From an uncultured Subdoligranulum sp. (lineage in GTDB: Bacteria > Bacillota > Clostridia > Christensenellales > CAG-314): a DNA stretch of 9,225 nt. How positions within the stretch are numbered: position 1 is the first letter of the stretch; each line of letters opens with the position of its first letter. The DNA lies in the NCBI GenBank assembly GCA_900551395.1, contig URVX01000032.1, positions 1 through 9,225 of the forward strand. The letters run 5' to 3'. Positions 1 to 5,410 of this stretch are shown here, one piece after another. The notes beneath the pieces are model-generated. The model saw nothing but the letters and a program-made list of their open reading frames with translations, was not told the origin of the DNA and did not search any database. Made by a program: the position numbers and the translations under genes.

Positions 1-580
1 CAACCCTTCCGTCCGTTGTCTTGGGTAGGTTGTCAAGGTCGAGAGTCGTGACTCTGAACATTTCGCCCGCACCCTCGCAGTCACTTGTCGTGATTATCGG
101 CGTGTGAACGTAAACAAAGCCCCTTTCGTTGAAAAATTTATGCACTGCGAAAGCCGCCACTGAACGCACGCGCATCACTGCGCTGAACAGATTGGTGCGC
201 GGTCTGAGATGCGCGATTTCACGCAAAAATTCCACGCTGTGCCTTTTTTTCTGCAAAGGATAATCGGGAGTGGATTTTCCCTCGATTTCGATTGAAGAAG
301 CCTTGATTTCAAAGGGCTGCTTCATCTGAGGCGTAATGGCGACTTGCCCCTTGACGACAATCGCGCTGCCTACGTTCAGTCTTGCGATTTCATCGAAATT
401 GTTTATTTTCCCCTGCTCGAAAACAACCTGCACGCTTTTGAAGCAGCTGCCGTCGTTCAGCTCGATAAAGCCGAAAACCTTGCTGTCTCTTATGTTTCTG
501 ATCCAGCCGGCGACTGTTACGTCCTTATCGGCATAAGCTTCGAAATCACGGTAAAGAGCGGACAATAATAGTCTTTTCAT
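1..580 (-). CDS. asnS: Asparaginyl-tRNA synthetase (AsnRS), N-terminal part, runs off the window
   Basis: Charges tRNA-Asn with asparagine in the cytoplasm (class IIb aminoacyl-tRNA synthetase). I translated the frame by hand: ATG at 580-578, then 193 open codons to the window edge, against a usual length of about 430-465 residues. Residues 1 to about 105 form the OB-fold anticodon-binding domain (GWIRNIRDSK near 25-34, then QVVF). A segment typical of AsnRS follows, HSVEFLREIAHLRPRTN at 114-130. Motif 1 of the class II core is present as FNERGFVYVHTPII around 150-163, with the conserved Pro161. The next stretch, TTSDCEGAGEMFRVTTLD, separates AsnRS from AspRS. The gene starts 8 bp after the ftsZ stop and is probably co-transcribed with it. 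The catalytic motifs 2 and 3 lie outside the window, so integrity cannot be judged. Identity is very likely; only the C-terminal two thirds is unseen. Confidence 0.95.
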   Translation of the reverse strand, partial: MKRLLLSALYRDFEAYADKDVTVAGWIRNIRDSKVFGFIELNDGSCFKSVQVVFEQGKINNFDEIARLNVGSAIVVKGQVAITPQMKQPFEIKASSIEIEGKSTPDYPLQKKRHSVEFLREIAHLRPRTNLFSAVMRVRSVAAFAVHKFFNERGFVYVHTPIITTSDCEGAGEMFRVTTLDLDNLPKTTDGRV

Positions 581-584
581 CCTG

Positions 585-591
585 CACCTCA
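585..591 (-). promoter_or_regulatory. asnS ribosome binding site overlapping the ftsZ stop codon
   Basis: Read on the minus strand, TGAGGTG begins with the ftsZ TGA stop (591-589) and contains the Shine-Dalgarno core GAGG, 6 nt before the asnS ATG. This arrangement fixes the asnS start. It suggests that ribosomes finishing ftsZ help load asnS (translational coupling, inferred). The 8-bp gap leaves no room for a T-box or any other leader RNA of its own. Confidence 0.8.
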
Positions 592-1800
592 GTTGTTCTT
601 GTTTCTCAGTTTTCTCAAAAACGGAGGAATAGAGCTGTCTTCCTTCAGATTCATATTGGGATTAGGCAATGCGTTGCCGCCCAATGCCGCAACAGACTCT
701 TTCAGCTGTTCTGTCGAAACCTGCGGCTGCTGCACCTTGACCGGCTCGTCTATTCTGCTGCCGTAAAGCTCCTTTGCGGGGCTGACAGGGACGTTCTCCG
801 TCTCTTTTGCAGCGAAAACGGTTTGCTTTGCGGGCTTGTCCGCAGGCTTTACGTCGAAGCCGGTAGCAATAATCGTCACCTGCACCTCGTCGTCTATATC
901 CTCGCGTATGTCGGCGCCGAAAATAATCGCGGCGTCTCTGTCCACAACCTCCTTTACGAGGTCGACCGCATGCTGGATTTCTCCCATCGTCATATTTAGT
1001 CCGCCGGTTATGTTTATGATTATACCGGTTGCGCCTTCTATCGTGGTTTCAAGCAGCGGACTGTAAACAGCCTGACGAACCGCGTCTATCGTGCGGTTGT
1101 CGCCGCGTCCTACGCCCAATCCCATGTGAGCCATGCCCCTGTTGCGCATAACCGTTTCCACGTCGGCGAAATCCAGGTTTATGAGCGAGGAGGAAACGAT
1201 GATGTCCGAAATTCCCCTGACGCCCTGTCGCAAAACCTCGTCGGCGCGCTGGAAGGCTTCGACTACCGTTATGTCCTTGCTGAAATTTTGTATAAGCCTG
1301 TCGTTGGGAATAATAACCAACGTATCCACGTTTTTCTTTAAATTCATTATGCCTATTTCGGCATTGTCCATGCGGCGTTTTCCCTCAAAGCTGAAAGGCT
1401 TTGTCACAACGCCGACGGTCAGTATTCCCATTTCCTGCGCAATACCCGCGATTATCGGCGCGGCGCCTGTGCCCGTGCCGCCTCCCATGCCTGCGGTGAT
1501 AAAAAGCAGATCAGTCCCCTTCAACGCTTCCTTAATGGCGTCACGGCTTTCTTCGGCAGCCTGTCTGCCTATTTCGGGATTTGCGCCCGCGCCCAGCCCC
1601 TTTGTCAGCTTTTCGCCTATCTGAATTCTCTCCGATGCTTTGGAAAGATAAAGCGCCTGCTTGTCAGTGTTGACTGCGACAAAGGATGCGCTGGTGATAT
1701 TTGCCTGTATCATACGATTGACGGCATTGTTTCCGCCGCCGCCTACTCCGACGACCTTGATTTGTGCGACCTTGTCCGCTTCGTTATATATATAATCCAT
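589..1800 (-). CDS. ftsZ: Cell division protein FtsZ (tubulin-like GTPase)
   Basis: FtsZ polymerises into the Z ring that organises septum formation at mid-cell. The 403-residue length is normal. The GTP-binding domain starts with the glycine-rich loop GGGGNNAVNRM at 20-30. The tubulin signature GGGTGTG is at 106-112. The T7 loop that completes the active site of the neighbouring subunit is intact (NLDFAD, 208-213, with Asp210 and Asp213). The C-terminal domain runs to about residue 316. A Pro/Lys/Gln-rich, probably disordered linker follows (about 317-387). The end carries the conserved C-terminal peptide SSIPPFLRK (389-397), the docking site for FtsA, SepF and other partners, followed by a basic tail. 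AGGGAG lies 6 nt before the ATG. The gene comes 36 bp after ftsA and 8 bp before asnS, in a unit probably driven by the promoter upstream of divIB. Nothing is missing; identity is certain. Confidence 0.99.
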   Translation of the reverse strand: MDYIYNEADKVAQIKVVGVGGGGNNAVNRMIQANITSASFVAVNTDKQALYLSKASERIQIGEKLTKGLGAGANPEIGRQAAEESRDAIKEALKGTDLLFITAGMGGGTGTGAAPIIAGIAQEMGILTVGVVTKPFSFEGKRRMDNAEIGIMNLKKNVDTLVIIPNDRLIQNFSKDITVVEAFQRADEVLRQGVRGISDIIVSSSLINLDFADVETVMRNRGMAHMGLGVGRGDNRTIDAVRQAVYSPLLETTIEGATGIIINITGGLNMTMGEIQHAVDLVKEVVDRDAAIIFGADIREDIDDEVQVTIIATGFDVKPADKPAKQTVFAAKETENVPVSPAKELYGSRIDEPVKVQQPQVSTEQLKESVAALGGNALPNPNMNLKEDSSIPPFLRKLRNKNN

Positions 1801-1816
1801 ATTTTTCTCCCTGATA

Positions 1817-1828
1817 AAAATCGATTTT
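1817..1828. repeat. 12-bp perfect palindrome between ftsA and ftsZ
   Basis: AAAATCGATTTT fills most of the upstream half of the 36-bp ftsA-ftsZ spacer and ends 5 bp before the ftsZ Shine-Dalgarno sequence. It reads the same on both strands. It could be a small protein-binding site or a weak hairpin, but an AT-rich palindrome of this size can arise by chance. No function is assigned. Confidence 0.35.
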
Positions 1829-1836
1829 GTTTCGGC

Positions 1837-2961
1837 TTATTTCTGCTTAAGAGCAATGTCGAGCAACCCGTAAGCCGACGTATAGTATTCCTTAGTTGCC
1901 TGCGGAATATACGGAAGCGCATTTTTTACGCTTATGTCCAGATACTGCGCGAAATATTCCACGCCGCCTGTAACCGAAGTAAGACCTCCGCCTGTAACAT
2001 ACACGGGGGTGTTGCGCCTGATTTCATACGGGCACAGCTCCAAGCCCTTTATAAAATAATCGGCTATTTCTTCTATTCTCGCCCGCACGACCTCGTTGGC
2101 TTTTTCCGCCTTGAGCGCAAGTCCGCCCGAAAGAACGTAGTTGTCGGAGGAATCGAATTCGAGCTTCAGATTCACCTTGCTTTTAAGCTCCTCCGCCTGA
2201 CCGAAAGAAATTTCCAAAACCTGCTGCAAATCGGCGGATATATTGCCGCATCCCATAGAAAAGGATTTGAGGTAAACTAAGCCTTCGCCGCACACCAGCA
2301 TGACGTTGGATTTTATATACCCGACGTCCAGCAGTAGAGCATAGCCGTCTCTGACAGATTGCTCTATCAGAAACAACGACTGAGCCAAACAGGAGGAAAC
2401 AAATTCCCACCCCGAAAGTCCGCACTTTTTGAAAATGGCGGAAACTGCATCGGTGAATACCCTGGAAGCAAAGCAGTAGGAAATAAGTCCCTCGATTTTA
2501 TTCGCCGTCCTTCCTATCGGGTCGGCAACGTCTTCCTTTTCGTCCAAAGTAAAATATATATCTGAACGACCTATGGGGAGGAAATTTTTGTCCGTATCGA
2601 ATATATCGGTTTTTTTGTATATTTCGCTGACATCATCTTTGGTAATGCGTTTTTTGAAGCGATACTGATTTGCCGCTTCTCCTACAGTCACGGAAGTAAA
2701 TTCTCCCGGCACGCCCGCAAAAACCTCTTTTATCTGACGTCCCCAGCTTTGCTCCGCCTGCCGCAAAGCGTATGAAACCGCGTCGCCGAGCCTTTCCGGC
2801 TCAAGCCACTCTCCTTCATAAAAGCCTGCGTATTTGCTTTCTCCGCGAGCGACAATCAAAAAGCCGTCGGGCGTTTTTTTGCCAACGAATACCACTATTT
2901 TACTCGAGCCGAAATCGACAACCGCGACCTCGGTGTTTTTTCTGAAGTTGAAAAAATTCAT
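1837..2961 (-). CDS. ftsA: FtsA-like actin-family division protein, divergent, lacking the C-terminal amphipathic helix
   Basis: FtsA normally tethers FtsZ filaments to the membrane and recruits later division proteins. This 374-residue protein has the actin-fold landmarks: phosphate-1 loop VVDFGSSKIV (14-23), an FtsA-type 1C domain at about 84-180 in place of the actin 1B domain, and the adenosine loop VYVTGGGLTSVTGG (320-333). The phosphate-2 loop is poor: LLLDVGYIKSN (209-219) where the family has an Asp-Ile-Gly-Gly-Gly-Thr-Thr pattern. The protein ends at TSAYGLLDIALKQK, just where the fold closes. The usual tail of 40 or more residues with a membrane-binding amphipathic helix is missing, and the 36-bp gap to ftsZ leaves no room for a frameshifted one. 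The N-terminus MNFFNFRKN is aromatic and basic and might serve as a substitute anchor (inference). AGAGGA lies 6 nt before the ATG; divIB ends 16 bp upstream. PilM is a structural relative, but the division-operon position favours FtsA. Confidence 0.85.
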   Translation of the reverse strand: MNFFNFRKNTEVAVVDFGSSKIVVFVGKKTPDGFLIVARGESKYAGFYEGEWLEPERLGDAVSYALRQAEQSWGRQIKEVFAGVPGEFTSVTVGEAANQYRFKKRITKDDVSEIYKKTDIFDTDKNFLPIGRSDIYFTLDEKEDVADPIGRTANKIEGLISYCFASRVFTDAVSAIFKKCGLSGWEFVSSCLAQSLFLIEQSVRDGYALLLDVGYIKSNVMLVCGEGLVYLKSFSMGCGNISADLQQVLEISFGQAEELKSKVNLKLEFDSSDNYVLSGGLALKAEKANEVVRARIEEIADYFIKGLELCPYEIRRNTPVYVTGGGLTSVTGGVEYFAQYLDISVKNALPYIPQATKEYYTSAYGLLDIALKQK

Positions 2962-2977
2962 TATCAGTCCTCTGTTT

Positions 2978-3799
2978 TCAGCCGACGTTTACAACCGTGC
3001 TGATTTTCCCGTCTTTTTCCGAAACCTCTATTGTCGTGCCGAAACGGGTGTTATCCTTTTCGTCCGAGGCGTAAACGCTCCATCCGGCATGAATTTTCCG
3101 TTGAAGGTCGGAGACGGGATCGTTTATCTGCAGCACGGCGCCGGTGTTGAAAGCAAGCCTTAAGCAATAATATTCCGTCAAAGCCTGGACGGATACCGAA
3201 TCGAGCAGATCAGGCAGCTCAACAAAATCAAAGCCTCCCTGCCAAAGCGTCTCGAAAACTATCTGACTTACATCGTTGAGCCAGCTTGCCTCGGGCTTGA
3301 ATTTCAGGCGGCTTCCGACTGCGGGCGCTTCGTTCAGATATGCCGAAAATTGCAAAGCGGGAAAATTTGTCACCGGCTGATTGAAAGCCTCGAGAACAAA
3401 GTTTTCGCTGTCCAGCAGATAATACACTCCGTCGCGCGAAATAACCGAAACAGGCTCTCTTGCGGTTGCGAAAATTTCCAGAAAATTGGGGAACAGCCTG
3501 TTTATGCCCTGCACCTTTAAATAAGGATAGCGGGATTCGGTCTGAGATATGAATTTTTTGCCCGAAAGAAAGAAAATGCTTTTGCCTTTGAAATCCGCAA
3601 TAAGCTTCTCTCCCGTCAAGTCGGAATATATTTCGGGCGCGTCCGCATACAGAGTTTCACCCGAGCTTTCGTCAAAGCGCAAAAAAACAAGACTCGCTTT
3701 CTGAAGCGTGAAAACGGTGCTTCCCAACACGATAAGTAAAACTATCACAAGGAAAATCGAAAAAATTATCAACAGCTTCTTTTTCGCGTTTTGCTTCAT
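2978..3799 (-). CDS. divIB: DivIB/FtsQ-like septal membrane protein
   Basis: DivIB/FtsQ is a bitopic membrane protein that joins FtsL and DivIC/FtsB in the divisome and helps control septal wall synthesis. The 273-residue product has a short basic cytoplasmic start (MKQNAKKK), one transmembrane helix at about 9-31, and an extracytoplasmic remainder. Around residues 100-137 the pattern NRLFPNFLEIFATAREPV followed by YYLLDSENFVLE matches the end of the POTRA domain and the start of the beta domain in this family (Trp/Phe-Pro, hydrophobic strand, Arg-Glu-Pro-Val, then Tyr-Tyr-Leu-hydrophobic-Asp). The first part of the POTRA domain is weakly conserved and the C-terminus is not recognisable by eye. 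Position directly before ftsA and ftsZ supports the call. The start is well placed: GGAGG lies 6 nt upstream, and the promoter's -10 box ends 40 bp upstream. It is the first gene of its transcription unit. Confidence 0.72.
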   Translation of the reverse strand: MKQNAKKKLLIIFSIFLVIVLLIVLGSTVFTLQKASLVFLRFDESSGETLYADAPEIYSDLTGEKLIADFKGKSIFFLSGKKFISQTESRYPYLKVQGINRLFPNFLEIFATAREPVSVISRDGVYYLLDSENFVLEAFNQPVTNFPALQFSAYLNEAPAVGSRLKFKPEASWLNDVSQIVFETLWQGGFDFVELPDLLDSVSVQALTEYYCLRLAFNTGAVLQINDPVSDLQRKIHAGWSVYASDEKDNTRFGTTIEVSEKDGKISTVVNVG

Positions 3800-3838
3800 C
3801 CAATGCCTCCGGACAAAAATCCGTTATTAACCTTTAAT

Positions 3839-3867
3839 ATTATACATAGGGAGAATAAATAAGTCAA
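3839..3867 (-). promoter_or_regulatory. Near-consensus sigma-A promoter for divIB-ftsA-ftsZ-asnS
   Basis: On the minus strand, -35 TTGACT (3867-3862) and -10 TATAAT (3844-3839) are separated by exactly 17 bp. That is eleven of twelve consensus bases at ideal spacing. Transcription should begin near position 3832, giving a leader of about 33 nt before the divIB ATG at 3799, with GGAGG at 3810-3806. A weak 4-bp hairpin (CGGA/TCCG, 3823-3810) touches the first base of that Shine-Dalgarno site. The short leader excludes a riboswitch or T-box. Confidence 0.85.
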
Positions 3868-3951
3868 TAAAAACTCGCGCACATTTAAAGAACTTGAAGT
3901 AGTATTTTGGCATTTTTTAAAGCTCGAACCGTGAAAAAAAGATAAATTGAT

Positions 3952-3980
3952 ATATTATTTCAGACATAATATAATGACAA
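3952..3980 (-). promoter_or_regulatory. Possible second, weaker promoter upstream
   Basis: TTGTCA (3980-3975), 17 bp, TAATAT (3957-3952) on the minus strand fits a housekeeping promoter less well (5/6 and 4/6 matches). The whole spacer is AT-rich, so a chance match is quite possible. If it is used, its transcript would carry a leader of roughly 145 nt before divIB. Confidence 0.3.
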
Positions 3981-4000
3981 AACATGATTTCCGATATATT

Positions 4001-4045
4001 CCTAGAAAAATATAGGCTCGCCGTCAGGCGAGCCGTCATATTTTT
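4001..4045 (-). terminator. Rho-independent terminator after murA
   Basis: An 8-bp perfect GC-rich stem, GGCTCGCC/GGCGAGCC (4034-4027 and 4022-4015), has a 4-nt loop. On the minus strand it is followed by TATATTTTT (4014-4006). An AAAAATAT tract sits just upstream and can pair with the T tract to extend the stem. It begins 3 bp after the murA stop. On the plus strand the T run starts 6 nt away from the stem, so termination there would be weaker. All genes here are on the minus strand, so its main job is to end the mur/ftsW/murA transcript. Confidence 0.92.
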
Positions 4046-4047
4046 CG

Positions 4048-5298
4048 CTAAATTCTGCGGATATCGGCGCCCACCGAGTTAAGCGCCTTGTCCAGCATGA
4101 AATATCCCCTGTCTATATGCTTGGCATTGTTCACAACGGTCACGCCCTCCGCGTTTAAGCCCGCCAGCACAAGCGCAGCGCCGCCTCTCAAATCATAAGC
4201 GTTGACCTCAGCCGATTTCAGTCTGTTTACTCCTCTGACCAAAGCCAATCTGTCCCTTACGGTTATATCGGCTCCCATTTTGGTAAGCTCAGAGACATGC
4301 TTGTATCTGGTTTCGAAAATGTTTTCCACTATTACGCTGGTTCCGCTCGAAACCGTTTCCAACGCAAGAATCTGAGCCTGAAGGTCGGTCGGAAAGCCCG
4401 GATACGGAGACGTCTCTATGAGCGATATGGCGTCCGGGCGTTTGGAGCACTCTATATATACGCTTTTTTCTCCGTTACTCAGACGAGACACGCATCCCTC
4501 GAGCTTACTCAAAAGCGCCGTGATATCGTCCGGCACACAGTTGGACACAAGCAGCTTCCCGCCCGTTATTGCTGCGGCTATTATGTACGTTCCCGCAACT
4601 ATCCTGTCGGGTATAGGCTCGAATTCGCAGCCTTCGAGTTTCTTGACGCCTTCAATTATTATCGTCGAGCTTCCGGCGCCGGATATTTTCGCGCCCATTT
4701 TGTTCAGAAAATTTTGCAGCGCGGTTATTTCTGGCTCCTTAGCGGCATTGGTAATAATTGTTCTACCCTTTGCCAGCACGGCAGCCATCATTATGTTTTC
4801 GGTCGCCCCCACGCTCGGAAAATCAAGGTGAATATCGTTTCCTTCGGCGTTTTCGCCGTTGCAGTACAAAAATCCTCCCGTTTCCTCTATGTCGATATTC
4901 AATGCTCTCAATCCCTTCAGGTGCAAATCTATAGGACGTATGCCTATGTCGCATCCTCCGGGAAAAGCCGCTTTCGCGTGCTTTAAGCGCCCGATAATAG
5001 GTCCCATAAGAAACAGCGAGCTTCGGATTTCTTTTGCGTAGCTCGAAGGTATCTCATTGCCAGTCAAAACCGAGCAATCAACAGTCAAATCGTCTTTTTC
5101 CCAATAGATTTTCCCTCCGAGCGCCTCTATTATTTTGGTCATATTCAATATATCGGTAATTTTGGGGCAATTAAACAGCGTCACCGGACGCGTAGCCATA
5201 ACGCACGCCGCAAGCAATGCCAGCACGCAGTTTTTGGCGGAATGTACTGCCAGCTCCCCCTCCAATCTATGACCTCCGTTTATCAACAGTCTGTCCAT
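4048..5298 (-). CDS. murA: UDP-N-acetylglucosamine 1-carboxyvinyltransferase (MurA)
   Basis: MurA transfers enolpyruvate from phosphoenolpyruvate to UDP-GlcNAc in the cytoplasm, the first committed step of peptidoglycan synthesis. The 416-residue length is typical. Key residues are visible: Lys22-Asn23 in SAKN, Arg92, and the loop cysteine Cys116 in FPGGCDIGIRPIDLH (112-126), the residue attacked by fosfomycin in susceptible enzymes. Also present are SVGATENIMMAA (162-173), Asp304 in PYPGFPTDLQAQ (298-309), Arg330 in the ENIFETR segment, and DLRGGAALVLAGL (369-381). One family motif is altered: PDRIVAGTY (230-238) has Val where most members have Glu. ATGGAGAACGC with GGAG sits about 8 nt before the ATG; the ATG inside that string is out of frame. 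The gene follows ftsW after a 112-bp gap and ends at a strong terminator. Bacillota often carry two MurA paralogues; which one this is cannot be told here. Confidence 0.96.
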   Translation of the reverse strand: MDRLLINGGHRLEGELAVHSAKNCVLALLAACVMATRPVTLFNCPKITDILNMTKIIEALGGKIYWEKDDLTVDCSVLTGNEIPSSYAKEIRSSLFLMGPIIGRLKHAKAAFPGGCDIGIRPIDLHLKGLRALNIDIEETGGFLYCNGENAEGNDIHLDFPSVGATENIMMAAVLAKGRTIITNAAKEPEITALQNFLNKMGAKISGAGSSTIIIEGVKKLEGCEFEPIPDRIVAGTYIIAAAITGGKLLVSNCVPDDITALLSKLEGCVSRLSNGEKSVYIECSKRPDAISLIETSPYPGFPTDLQAQILALETVSSGTSVIVENIFETRYKHVSELTKMGADITVRDRLALVRGVNRLKSAEVNAYDLRGGAALVLAGLNAEGVTVVNNAKHIDRGYFMLDKALNSVGADIRRI

Positions 5299-5410
5299 TT
5301 TGCGTTCTCCATAGTCAAATCTTTGTTTCAGATGGCTTTGTTTACGGCAACCGAAAATATCGGCGACAAAAACGTGCCACCTTCAATAATATTATCTTAT
5401 GGCAAAACCG
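5299..5410. other. 112-bp ftsW-murA spacer lacking murG
   Basis: No gene fits here. On the minus strand it can fold into a modest nested hairpin (GGCA/TGCC outside, CCGA/TCGG inside, 5378-5346). It also contains a 10-bp AT palindrome (ATAATATTAT, 5386-5395) and the murA ribosome binding site. No good promoter or terminator is evident. In most relatives murG lies between ftsW and the next mur gene, so this may be the site of its loss or relocation (inference). Confidence 0.5.

Larger units (their letters stand above)
3800..4047. other. Gene-free AT-rich spacer between murA and divIB
   Basis: About 250 bp with no credible reading frame on either strand. On the minus strand it holds, in order, the murA terminator (4045-4001), a weak promoter candidate (3980-3952), a stretch with a run of seven Ts (3940-3934) and no other recognised signal, the strong promoter (3867-3839) and the divIB ribosome binding site. 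It is the only long non-coding stretch in the window and marks the boundary between two transcription units. Confidence 0.8.

Noticed and set aside
336..568. Two short plus-strand open frames near the left edge
   Set aside because: The minus strand here encodes the AsnRS N-terminal domain with clear family motifs, so these are antisense shadows.
1133..1624. A 163-codon plus-strand open frame rich in Pro, Ser and Ile
   Set aside because: It is antisense to ftsZ and its composition reflects reversed FtsZ codons. No known family pattern is visible.
1762..2280. A 172-codon plus-strand open frame crossing the ftsA-ftsZ junction
   Set aside because: It is antisense to two well-supported genes and shows no protein-like motifs.
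3883..3930. A LexA-type operator suggested by GAAC and GTTC-like strings in the spacer
   Set aside because: The half-sites do not form the GAAC-4-GTTC arrangement of the Bacillota SOS box.
4297..4986. A 229-codon plus-strand open frame
   Set aside because: It lies wholly antisense to murA, has no domain-like composition and no ribosome binding site that stands out. It is a shadow of the real gene.
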